Shown here piece by piece: positions 18,613 to 28,184 of a stretch of 64,000 nt of DNA (the first letter of the stretch is position 1; every line of letters starts with the position of its first letter). The translations under genes were made by a program, and so were the position numbers. The notes beneath the pieces are model-generated. The model was given only the letters and a program-made list of their open reading frames with translations. It did not search any database and was not told where the DNA came from. Source of the DNA: Alteromonas mediterranea DE (GTDB lineage Bacteria; Pseudomonadota; Gammaproteobacteria; Enterobacterales; Alteromonadaceae); contig NC_011138.3 of assembly GCF_000020585.3 (NCBI RefSeq), positions 1,767,193 to 1,831,192 on the forward strand. Reading direction: 5' to 3'.

Positions 18613-18616
18613 CTAG

Positions 18617-19149
18617 TCTTCATTGTCTTACATGGGCTTCGGTTAGTCGAGTTCTTTAGCTAATATATTAAAGAATATTTTGTGGATTGATATTTTTGAG
18701 TAAGCTTGACAGTCACGCTTTACTAAAGGTGAATAGTTTTTTCTATATGTTATGTAGTTACAAAGCTTAGTCATTATCAGCTAAATTGGATAGCGCCAAC
18801 ATTTTCCACTCGTTTAACCTATTACATTAATTAACGGTAAACTGTTGTATTTCGAATGCTTTATCCTATGTGGTTACTTCACAAGTTAAGTAAAACGTGG
18901 CGCTGGCAGCGCTTACAATATTCGTAAGTTAGACCTAGTATAGTAAGAATTCAATGGTAATAAATAAGGGAAGAATTATTGACTTTCTTAAAATGCTTAT
19001 CAAGCATTGTGAAGCGAATAATATGTCCCCACTGGCTTATGAAAAGCTAGGAAAATTCAAACGAAATTCTGTCTAGTAAAGTCTAGTCGATTCAATTTGT
19101 TCGGTGCATTTTGACTTCGCAGAGTTATGTAAAATACCATTTGCCTAAT
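18617..19149. other. Intergenic gap, 533 bp, probably decayed DNA
   Basis: There is no convincing gene between the IS5 element and the acyltransferase. The only noteworthy frame is a 40-codon + strand ORF (18954-19076), which I do not call. The stretch could be the remains of whatever preceded the truncated SGNH gene, but I could not recognise acyltransferase sequence in it. Confidence 0.5.
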
Positions 19150-20997
19150 TTACAGACTAATATTCGATTGCCTATTTAATAGCGTGCGTGAGCCCTCAAG
19201 CGTTAAATGCCCATAGTCAAATTGAAGCGGCTTGTCGCCTACAAGCGTTTTACAATTGCCAGTGCTGTCACAAATATTTTTAAAAATCGATATATATTTT
19301 ACGTTTTTATTTCTAAGCTCATTTTTAAACTTTGAGTCTATTTTCTCAATAAACTCATACTTTTGCGTTCGCTTTAGTTTGTCTTCAAAATCACTATGGG
19401 CCAATATACGCGGAAGGGGTTGCGTGTATTCAATAATTGGTCCTAGCACGGTCACTTCAGTATTCGCGGTATCTATTCTGTCCAGTGTTTTCAGTAGCCA
19501 CGGTAAGTCGTCGATTTTCCATCTAGCAGAAATAATGATCTTTTCATATCTTCGAGTCGGAATTATCTCCTCAAACGCAATGCGCATTAACTGAGCACAC
19601 CGCTTTTCACCTTGGTAGCTTATAGTAGGCTTGCAACCACTGGCTGTTATTTGACTTACCGTTTGATTGGGCTTTTTATTCGCTTCTAAACCGGCATACC
19701 AGTGTGCGGCATGGCTATCGCCTACCAATAGAATGTTTTCTTTTTCTTCTTGAGCAATTAAGCAAGTGTCTTTTTTGAAGTAGGAAATGTCAGAATAACT
19801 ACTTGTTAAAAAGCATACGCCAGGCCTAAAGTAAGACGCATCATGATTGTCCATGAATTCCTCATAGGCTAATTGCTGTTCGTTGAAGCGCATGGGCAAA
19901 ACATAAGTTAAACCATAAACTACAGCGCATAGTATTGCGCTAGATAAGGCAACTTGCAGGTATACTTTTTGTGCAACTCCTTTACTGTTTTTTGATTTCC
20001 TAAAACGTTGTTCAACAAAGTAATATGAAAGCACACCTAGTAAAATTGAAAGGATCAATACAATAATTTTATCTAGTGCTTTCAGTTCTGTTTCAAGATG
20101 AAGTTGATAGAAGATTATAACAGGCCAATGCCATAGGTAGAGAGAATACGAAATATTACCTATAAATTCTGCAGGCTTAATTGATAATAATCGGTAGATG
20201 AATAAACCCTTTCTTGAAAAGGCAAGCACGGCAACTGTAGCTAATGTAGGAATAACAGCTTTTATTCCAGGAAACTCATCGTGAGTGAGAAAAAAGCAGC
20301 TTGCGAGGAGAGTAATTACACTAATAGTTGTCAATAATTCGCAAAGAGTGCGATGGCTTTTCAAGTGTAAGCCATAAATAGCTATAGCCCCTCCTAAAAT
20401 AAATTGCCAAAACCTTGTAAATGACGCGAAAAACGCAAAGCTAACATCACTATGAGTTAAATAAACACACCCAATAAAACTCAATGCGCCAATGGTACTT
20501 AAAATAGCAATAGAAAACCTTTTATATGCCCCATAAGCAAGTATCAAAATTATTGGCATGAATGCATAAAATTGTTCTTCAACCGAAAGCGACCAAGTAT
20601 GTAGCAGAGGAGAACCTTGTAGTTCGCTATCGAAATAGCCTGATTTGGTATAAAAGTAAAAATTTGAAATATAAAGACAAGAGGCCACTAAGCTCCACGT
20701 GTATTTACTAAATTCTCCGGGAAGGAAGTATGAAAAAGCGAATAAAGAAGATACTGAAACTGTCGCAAAAAAAGCGGGAAATAAGCGTTTAAAGCGTTTT
20801 ACGTAAAAGTCTGAAATAGAAAACGCGTTTTGCTGAATTTTATTGTATATCTGCCCCATGATGAGATAACCAGATATAACAAAGAATATATCTACGCCTA
20901 TGAAGCCTCCAGGTAAATGGTGAGGGCTGATATGATATATGACTACACTCAATACAGCTAATGCTCGCAAGCCTTGAATGTCTTCCCTGAATGTCAT
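19150..20997 (-). CDS. OafA-type O-acyltransferase (AT3 + SGNH domains)
   Basis: The frame opens at 21069, but the conserved beginning MTFREDIQGLRALAVLSVVIYH starts at ATG 20997, which I take as the real start (615 residues). The AT3 domain with about 10-11 membrane segments spans residues 1-360; HISPHHLPGGFIGVDIFFVISGY is the acyltransferase-3 signature. The periplasmic SGNH domain follows: LLVGDSHAAHWYAG with the catalytic Ser, and DYGHLTLEGS with Asp and His. Such enzymes acetylate sugars of O-antigens or exopolysaccharides, using acyl groups passed across the inner membrane. It is the intact counterpart of the truncated SGNH gene at 16799. Confidence 0.88.
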   Translation of the reverse strand: MTFREDIQGLRALAVLSVVIYHISPHHLPGGFIGVDIFFVISGYLIMGQIYNKIQQNAFSISDFYVKRFKRLFPAFFATVSVSSLFAFSYFLPGEFSKYTWSLVASCLYISNFYFYTKSGYFDSELQGSPLLHTWSLSVEEQFYAFMPIILILAYGAYKRFSIAILSTIGALSFIGCVYLTHSDVSFAFFASFTRFWQFILGGAIAIYGLHLKSHRTLCELLTTISVITLLASCFFLTHDEFPGIKAVIPTLATVAVLAFSRKGLFIYRLLSIKPAEFIGNISYSLYLWHWPVIIFYQLHLETELKALDKIIVLILSILLGVLSYYFVEQRFRKSKNSKGVAQKVYLQVALSSAILCAVVYGLTYVLPMRFNEQQLAYEEFMDNHDASYFRPGVCFLTSSYSDISYFKKDTCLIAQEEKENILLVGDSHAAHWYAGLEANKKPNQTVSQITASGCKPTISYQGEKRCAQLMRIAFEEIIPTRRYEKIIISARWKIDDLPWLLKTLDRIDTANTEVTVLGPIIEYTQPLPRILAHSDFEDKLKRTQKYEFIEKIDSKFKNELRNKNVKYISIFKNICDSTGNCKTLVGDKPLQFDYGHLTLEGSRTLLNRQSNISL

Positions 20998-21140
20998 TTT
21001 TTGTTTTACCTGTTGTGAGAATTTATTTTTCTTAATTTTATACACATAAAGGCTAGTGATGAACAGCATTACGGTAACATTTAGGGATATTCACTTTGCT
21101 AAGTACAAAGACTAGTAGCTTTAAACGGGTACGCTCTTAG

Positions 21141-21287
21141 AAATTTCGCCATTATCAGCTATATAGGGTAGCGGTAATGTCTGTCTCTCGTGTAAACTAC
21201 CGCTCTTATTTCAGGCAAGCCTTAGCGCACGGAAAGATTCTTTCTATGCTTTGGCCATGCAGTCATCATGCAAATTGAGGAAAACAT
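21141..21287 (+). repeat. pheS-leader repeat, copy 1 (most diverged)
   Basis: Near-copy of the 147-bp region directly upstream of pheS (27040-27189). It runs from AAATTTCGCCATTATCAGC to GAGGAAAACATGG, with 8 single-base differences from the working copy by eye. The 33-codon leader ORF stays open, but a Phe codon has become Ser (NYRSYF). It leads into a decayed pheS. Confidence 0.9.
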
Positions 21288-21830
21288 GGAGCTTGACGCT
21301 ATTATCAATCAGGCACAAAGCCAGATTGACGCTGCAGAAGATGCAGCCACATTAGACCAAGTTAGGTTCGAATTCATGGGTAAGAAAGGTAAACTTACCG
21401 ACTTACTTAAAGGGCTTGGAAAGTTATCGAACGAAGAACGTTCTGCCGCAGACTAAAAGATTAATCTAGCTATACAGGTTATTTAGCAAGCTACTCCTTC
21501 AGAAAGTGTGTTTTACATATTGAAGTGCTTCGTACAAAGCTAGTCGAGAAGCAATTGGAATAACTTGCCTTCCCATTAAAGGCCAGCCCCGAAATTGATG
21601 ATGGGTTCCACAATTTTGACCTTCAGAATGTTTCAGCTGGTTCCCCTGCGCATGTCGACTACTTTGCTTTTTATTTTTACCCAGGGATTATTCACCGTAT
21701 TCAAACCGCTGATATCCAAATTCATACATAGAAGTGGAAAAGTCGCCACTACGTACTTCGCTCCATGACTGTATATCGTGACGAAAGACCATAATCGAGC
21801 CTTCAAAACTTTCATTAGATAATTTATAAC
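21288..21830 (+). pseudogene. Decayed duplicate of the pheS 5' half
   Basis: The sequence begins exactly like pheS ([27 protein letters not shown]) and follows it for 56 codons, to a TAA where pheS has GGC CAA. Recognisable blocks then continue in shuffled frames: a match to the PEIEDG-HNFD segment at about 21586-21620, the FYFNPD region at about 21660-21690, and the VYRNDY region at about 21765-21790. Alignment by eye fades near 21830, equivalent to about 27795 of intact pheS. It lacks the catalytic C-terminal part and cannot encode a synthetase. It marks an old duplication of the pheS leader plus 5' end. Confidence 0.85.
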
Positions 21831-21944
21831 CTTATCATGTATAAGGGTTTGGTAATATAAAAATGAATGTTTTAATTAGCAAATATTACTGATAAGCCTA
21901 AAAGTTTAGATCGGTCTGACGGTAGCCTATTATCTTTAGGCGCT

Positions 21945-22763
21945 TTATTTAAATTTTCTTCGTATGAACAAGTTAAACCGAAAGTGCGACAGCATAATTA
22001 GAGTTAACAATAATAATGCCCCAATAGATGGCGAACTTACCTTAATCGTTTCCACACTTGTTAGAGTGAATCTAACCGTAGAATCTACAGGATAAGTAAC
22101 CCCAGCATTTACATCATCAACCCTTTCAATAAGTCTAAGTGAGCCGCCGCCGCTTTGGGTATCTGAAGTAAGGTCGTTATCGAACCATGAAACTGGTGAT
22201 GCGAAGTCAGGCATTTCGTCGCGCAGTAAGGTATCTTCTCCAAACGCTAAAAAATCGTTTAGTAAATCATAAAAGCCGAAGCTTAGATGCAGTGTTGTGT
22301 CTATGTTTCCGTTCGAAAAAAGGGTAGTTTGTCTAGCGTAATCTTTAAGCGATATGCCATCGCCAATATAGCCATCGTCATAAGTTGGCCCGTCATACAT
22401 TTCTAATATTTCTTCGGGGTAATACTCATCGTATTCTGCTTGATAAACTCCCTCGTTGTTGAGTCGAAAGAGCATATCGCCAAATTCAACACTAGATGTT
22501 AATGCTGGGCGGTCGTTATCATGAACAGACCACCAATAATAGCCTGTTTCAAGTCTGCCTCGAATTGGCGCTGAAGTGTCTAAGGTAAAAGAACCTGTTA
22601 CCTGTTCTCCCAATAAATCAAAAGGATCGAAAAATTCCAGCGCAGAGTTTTCTATTTCTGAGACAACCCCGTTGAAGTTATAAGTTACAATTGCACTGTT
22701 TACCGAAAAGCTCGCAAAGATGAAAGCAATACTACTTAGCAGTTGACGATAGGAGATATTCAT
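21945..22763 (-). CDS. Secreted PEP-CTERM-like protein
   Basis: 272 residues. It has a signal peptide (MNISYRQLLSSIAFIFASFSVNSA). The next domain resembles the common beta-sandwich of PEP-CTERM proteins: VTYNFNGVVSEIEN, then GEQVTGSFTLDTSAP. The C-terminus is SSPSIGALLLLTLIMLSHF followed by RRK, a hydrophobic anchor with basic end. The usual PEP motif is reduced to SPS, so exosortase processing is uncertain. It is the only gene in the unit between pheS-leader copies 1 and 2. It is probably a surface or matrix protein accompanying the polysaccharide. Confidence 0.68.
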   Translation of the reverse strand: MNISYRQLLSSIAFIFASFSVNSAIVTYNFNGVVSEIENSALEFFDPFDLLGEQVTGSFTLDTSAPIRGRLETGYYWWSVHDNDRPALTSSVEFGDMLFRLNNEGVYQAEYDEYYPEEILEMYDGPTYDDGYIGDGISLKDYARQTTLFSNGNIDTTLHLSFGFYDLLNDFLAFGEDTLLRDEMPDFASPVSWFDNDLTSDTQSGGGSLRLIERVDDVNAGVTYPVDSTVRFTLTSVETIKVSSPSIGALLLLTLIMLSHFRFNLFIRRKFK

Positions 22764-22890
22764 AACGTAGCCCTAATGATTGCTAGAAATTATACTTTAG
22801 TCTAATGGTGAATGCGTGGCTAGAACTTCTTCATTTTATCGTTAGCGTTTTGAATAAAGTTGTAAGTTTTCCCCTGCGTAAGTAAAACCC

Positions 22891-23069
22891 ACAAAATTTC
22901 GCCATTATCAGCTATATAGGGTAGCGGTAATGTCTGTCACTCGTGTAAACTACCGCTTTTATGTCAGGCAAGCCTTAGCGCACAGAATAATTCTTCCTAT
23001 GCTTTGGCCATGCAGTCATCATGTAAATTGAGGAAAACATGGAGCTTGACGCTATTATCAATCAGGCAC
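22891..23069 (+). repeat. pheS-leader repeat, copy 2
   Basis: About 179 bp matching the pheS leader and the first 30 or so bases of pheS (through ATCAGGCAC), where similarity stops abruptly. By eye it differs from the working leader by two substitutions in the leader ORF region (TCTGTC for TCAGTC, TATGTC for TATTTC). It separates the PEP-CTERM-like unit from the two-GT unit. The rest of the 22764-23234 gap shows no gene. Confidence 0.9.
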
Positions 23070-23234
23070 TGAAATTAAATTATTATCTTGCATCACTGGC
23101 GTTTTCGTTGTGATAATTCTCCTGAATTAACACCAATGCACAAAATAAGGTCAGCGCCTTCTAAATTGCAAATGAGAACTTCTTGATTGTAGTTTACAAC
23201 AAGTTGCAAAATGCCAAAGGACTCACTTTTCTTT

Positions 23235-24365
23235 CTACCTCATTTTCTTTTTGAACAATGTCCAATAGTCATTTGCGATTTTTTCGATACTGTAATCGAA
23301 GCTACGTAATTTTGATTGCTTACTATAATGCTCTACCACCTCTGGTGTCTGAAAACAGTTGATGGCGTCGGTGAGCATTGCCGAACTATTTACAGGTACC
23401 AATACACCGTACTCAGCCATTTCCACTCCACGTGCAGTAAATGTATAGCTTCCGGCTAAAATTTCTGCAGGGCCGGAAGGGCAATCAGACATAATAACTG
23501 CTTTACCTAGGACCATTGCTTCTAGCAGTGCGTTTGGAAAACCTTCATTGGTTGACGCAGAAATGTAGTATTTTGCTCGCGAAATTACCGCGTAGGGGTT
23601 CTTAGCATAGCCAAGTAGCATAACCCTATCATGTGCTTTTATTGCTGAAATATATTCGACTAGCTCTTTTTGCAACTCACCAGTTCCTAGCACGACCAAT
23701 GGAGCAGGCTCTGAAGATGCGAGAAAGGCATTTATTAATAGCTTTGTGTTTTTACTTTTAGTGAGTCTACCAACGGATACTATAAATTCACCGGGTAAAC
23801 TAAATTCCGGTGATTTCTGACCAAGCGCGATTATATCTTTAATCGGATAGGGGTTAAATATTGTAGCAGCACGTCGCTGGTTTACATTATAGGTGCTAAC
23901 TAAGTTCTCTGTTACGCCCGTCGATACGCCTAAAGCTGTGCCAGCCAACCGATAACATATCTTAGGTATGATATCAGCTATTATTCGTTTAACACCAGAA
24001 AACTGATTGTCAAAGTGGCTACTTAGGTGCATGCGTTCGCAAATGACAGTAGGGTAATTATGTACCAACTTGCCAACAATAGCATTGCATACATTGGCTC
24101 GAACCAAGAAACTCACACATAAGTTTGGTTTTATGCTTTTGACATGACGATAAACGTTTAAAATACTCAAAAACAAACTTCGCTTACTGTTTGCAATTAT
24201 GAGATTAACATTTTTTGGAAGTTCTCGCACAATAGGCTCGTCGTCCAGTAAGAGAACATGAACTTCGATGTCGTGGTATAGACTTTTTTGGCTTAAAATA
24301 TTTACCAGTGCTCGCTCTGCCCCCCCATAGCCAATAGAATTGATAATAATTAGTAAGCGCTTCAT
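23235..24365 (-). CDS. Glycosyltransferase family 4
   Basis: About 376 residues from ATG 24365 (MKRLLIIINSIGYGGAERALVNIL). That start is preferred over 24380 because the Rossmann strand normally begins here. The GGAER loop is the acceptor-side signature of GT4 enzymes that include GalNAc/GlcNAc-type transferases. The donor half reads IVSVGRLTKSKNTKLLINAF (about 200) and NEGFPNALLEAMVLGKAVIMSDCPSGP (about 285), a form common in PglH/WbnK-like enzymes. It is divergent from the next GT4, and both lie between pheS-leader copies 2 and 3. The donor sugar is not assignable. Confidence 0.83.
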   Translation of the reverse strand: MKRLLIIINSIGYGGAERALVNILSQKSLYHDIEVHVLLLDDEPIVRELPKNVNLIIANSKRSLFLSILNVYRHVKSIKPNLCVSFLVRANVCNAIVGKLVHNYPTVICERMHLSSHFDNQFSGVKRIIADIIPKICYRLAGTALGVSTGVTENLVSTYNVNQRRAATIFNPYPIKDIIALGQKSPEFSLPGEFIVSVGRLTKSKNTKLLINAFLASSEPAPLVVLGTGELQKELVEYISAIKAHDRVMLLGYAKNPYAVISRAKYYISASTNEGFPNALLEAMVLGKAVIMSDCPSGPAEILAGSYTFTARGVEMAEYGVLVPVNSSAMLTDAINCFQTPEVVEHYSKQSKLRSFDYSIEKIANDYWTLFKKKMR

Positions 24366-24533
24366 AGAATGTTGTAACAATTTAAAAAAGCAAAGATTGC
24401 ATATGCTTAATAAATTTTCAATGCTTTCTATTTTCCACTATTATTGAAAACTTGCTTCATGAAGGTGAATTACGCGAGAAGTAGTGACCACAACTATTAA
24501 ACATTGTCGAGATTGTTTTAAAGGGATTTATAA

Positions 24534-25679
24534 GTGAAAATTGCGCTCTACCAACCATGGATCTATTTGTACGGCGGTTTGGAAAAAAGCTTATTAGAAG
24601 TCGTAACCCGCTCTCAACATGACTGGGTTGTTTTTACAGGGCATTATGAGCCGGAAAATACATTTCCAGAGTTCAAAAATGTTGATGTACGGGTATTGAA
24701 CTCCACTTCCGTAAAACGAACGCTATTTGGTACTTTGATTAGTGCTTTTCACATTGCTCGGCAAAAAATTCCGGCAGAAGATTTTGACGCTGTAGTTGTG
24801 TGGTGTGACGGCTTAGGCGACTTTATTTCATTTCGTAATCATTCGTTACCTCTTATGAATATTTGTAGTACGCCATTACGTGCAGCATTTGATCCTGTGT
24901 ATGAAAGACAGGTATTAGCTAATAGCGGCTTTTTGTATCATCTCAGTTATAAGCTTTTTAAATTTGGCTTCAAAATAGTAGATAAAGCTGCATGGCGGTA
25001 CTTCGACAGTATCATTACTACAAGCACCGAAGTAAAAAACAGAATTATTGAAGGCGAGCTTTGTACTGATGAATCTAGAATGGTGATGGCATATCCAGGC
25101 ATTGAATTCAAAAGTAGCCTTGAAGATGTGACTTACGAACCATTTATTCTTTTACCCGGCAGAATTATGTGGACTAAAAATATTCAGCTAGCTATTTCTG
25201 CTTTTCTCAAGGCTGATTTAAATACCCCTTGGAAGTTGAAAATTGCCGGTTTCCTTGATGAAAAAAGCCAAACATATTTAGAAGAGTTAAAAGAGCTAGC
25301 AAATCGTTCATCTAATATCGAGTTTATTATTTCACCCTCACATCAAGAGTTGAGCTTACTGTATAAGCAAACTGCTTTTTGTTTGTTCCCCCCTTTAAAT
25401 GAAGATTGGGGTATTGTTCCTTTAGAAAGTATGAACCACGCCAAAGCAGTGATTGCTAACGCAAGTGGCGGACCGAAAGAGAGCATTGAAAATAAAAAAA
25501 CGGGCTTTTTACTTCAGCCAGAAGTGGACGCGTGGGCAAAAAAAATAAGATTGTTAGCAGGAGATATTCCACTTTGTAAGAGCATGGGTATCAATGCTAA
25601 TGAGAGGGTAAAATCTTTTTCATGGAGTGAGTTTGTAAAACGAATTGATAATACCTTGTCTAACATTATCAAAGAGTAA
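24534..25679 (+). CDS. Glycosyltransferase family 4
   Basis: 381 residues, starting at GTG 24534 with AAAGGGA about 9 nt upstream. GT-B fold: KIALYQPWIYLYGGLEKSLLEVV carries the acceptor loop. FILLPGRIMWTKNIQLAISAF at about 205 and LNEDWGIVPLESMNHAKAVIA at about 300 form the donor site with the second Glu of the E-x7-E motif. ASGGPKESI follows, as in WbdA/mannosyltransferase-like GT4 proteins. It is divergent from the GT4 at 23235, so a shared promoter region lies at 24366-24533. Confidence 0.83.
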   Translation: MKIALYQPWIYLYGGLEKSLLEVVTRSQHDWVVFTGHYEPENTFPEFKNVDVRVLNSTSVKRTLFGTLISAFHIARQKIPAEDFDAVVVWCDGLGDFISFRNHSLPLMNICSTPLRAAFDPVYERQVLANSGFLYHLSYKLFKFGFKIVDKAAWRYFDSIITTSTEVKNRIIEGELCTDESRMVMAYPGIEFKSSLEDVTYEPFILLPGRIMWTKNIQLAISAFLKADLNTPWKLKIAGFLDEKSQTYLEELKELANRSSNIEFIISPSHQELSLLYKQTAFCLFPPLNEDWGIVPLESMNHAKAVIANASGGPKESIENKKTGFLLQPEVDAWAKKIRLLAGDIPLCKSMGINANERVKSFSWSEFVKRIDNTLSNIIKE

Positions 25680-25813
25680 CATCCTAGTGTTTAGAACTAT
25701 TAGCTGATAACTTCACTAAATATGTTTTCTTTCGCTGTGCTTATTTGTTTGCGGCTCTTATTACATATTTTACTGTGAGTACAGTTTTCATTTACCGTGT
25801 TTATGTGATTTCC

Positions 25814-25962
25814 CACCAAAATTTCGCCATTATCAGCTATATAGGGTAGCGGTAATGTCAGTCACTCGTGTAAACTACCGCTTTTATTTCAGGCAAGCCT
25901 TAGCGCACAGAAAAATTCTTCCTATGCTTTGGCCATGCAGTCATCATGTAAATTGAGGAAAA
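25814..25962 (+). repeat. pheS-leader repeat, copy 3
   Basis: 149 bp nearly identical to the working pheS leader (one substitution by eye, AGAAAAATT for AGAATAATT). It starts at the same left boundary (CACCAAAATTTCGCC) and stops at GAGGAAAA, just before where the pheS ATG would be. It separates the two-GT unit from the methyltransferase unit. The remainder of the gap 25680-26029 holds no gene. Confidence 0.92.
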
Positions 25963-26029
25963 AATAAACGTTGCTGAATATAAGCTCACCACATATAAAT
26001 TAAAGGCATATTCTTTCCTGTAGCGTCAA

Positions 26030-26863
26030 TCATTTTACTAATACACAGGTTACAGATGGTAAAAAAAACTGTGCGATTTTACGCCCCTTATAGGAATCAA
26101 CATTTTTTAAAAGCGATTCCATTACGGAAAAGTAAAGGCGAGGCATACGCACATGAATGTTCTTTGCGCTCCAGTAAAACTTAACCTGCTCGAAGCCGAT
26201 ATCCTCTACCGATTTAACATCTTCAAATGTCCACTCTTTCAAATGAAAACATTCAGGAGAGGCAGAAAAATATTGCGATACATCGTGTGGACCACTAAAA
26301 GCATGTGGTGTTCTAAATGCATAGGCGCCACCTTTTTTCAAAATTTGGTTTACTATAGTAAAGTGATGTTCAACATCTTCATCGTGTAAGTGCTCAATAA
26401 GTTGGTCACTGAATACAAAGTCTACGCTTTCAATTTCTATTTGCGATAAATCATAGCCGTCATAAACCACGATAGAGGTGTTTTCTGGGAATTGTTCGCT
26501 TTTGTCCCTTTGGTCAGAAATATCAACGCCTATAGCTTGTTGGCTGTGTTGAGCTGCCTTTTTAAGAAGTCTTCCATCTCCAGACGCAAACTCAACAAAT
26601 ACCTCATCTTTTTTAAGAAAGCGCTTTATAAAAGCCATTCTATGGCTTACTTTTTTGCGACTTTCAGTTTCATCATTTCGTTTTGTTAAACGTGGATGGT
26701 CTGGAACTTTTGAGAACAGCTCATCATACATTTTGCTGTAGATTTCTTTACGCGACTCTCTGTTCGCTGCTTTTAGCTGCGAAGCGAGGTTTTTTTCAAC
26801 TTGGTAATGGTTTAATACTTGCTCGTATGTTCGGTTTGATGGAAGCGGTTTCCTTATCTGCAT
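26030..26863 (-). CDS. SAM-dependent methyltransferase (class I)
   Basis: 277 residues. The Rossmann SAM-binding motif I is EVFVEFASGDGRLLKKA at about residues 80-96, followed by the acidic motif II in AIGVDIS. VDFVFSDQLIEHLHDEDVEHHF is the post-motif region typical of Methyltransf_11/23-type enzymes. The N-terminal 70 residues are helical and charged. It is alone between pheS-leader copies 3 and 4. In this context it probably methylates a sugar or a glycan precursor, but small-molecule methylation cannot be excluded. Confidence 0.75.
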   Translation of the reverse strand: MQIRKPLPSNRTYEQVLNHYQVEKNLASQLKAANRESRKEIYSKMYDELFSKVPDHPRLTKRNDETESRKKVSHRMAFIKRFLKKDEVFVEFASGDGRLLKKAAQHSQQAIGVDISDQRDKSEQFPENTSIVVYDGYDLSQIEIESVDFVFSDQLIEHLHDEDVEHHFTIVNQILKKGGAYAFRTPHAFSGPHDVSQYFSASPECFHLKEWTFEDVKSVEDIGFEQVKFYWSAKNIHVRMPRLYFSVMESLLKNVDSYKGRKIAQFFLPSVTCVLVK

Positions 26864-27039
26864 TCTACTATCCCTGTATATCTAAAACGTTTTTGTTCTT
26901 TTACTTAGGAGATATTAAAGAATGTGAATAGATGTTCAAGGCATTTCTGCGGACAATAAGTTGGTTGAAGAAATTGTGTACTAAATCCTTTATATTCGTT
27001 CAAGAAACCGCTTCTCTCTCACTATTCCTATTACCTACT

Positions 27040-28170
<1,131 letters not shown>

Positions 28171-28184
28171 GGCAGAGAGTACAC

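Noticed and set aside
18954..19076. 40-codon + strand ORF between IS5 and the acyltransferase
   Set aside because: No clear ribosome-binding site, no recognisable family, and it lies in a region that looks decayed.
21268..21456. Frame starting in copy 1 of the leader as an independent small protein
   Set aside because: It is the first 56 codons of a duplicated pheS ending at a new stop. The rest of the copy is visibly decayed.
1..27000. Prophage or conjugative element
   Set aside because: No phage structural, replication, relaxase or integrase genes were found. The content is polysaccharide biosynthesis plus two insertion sequences.
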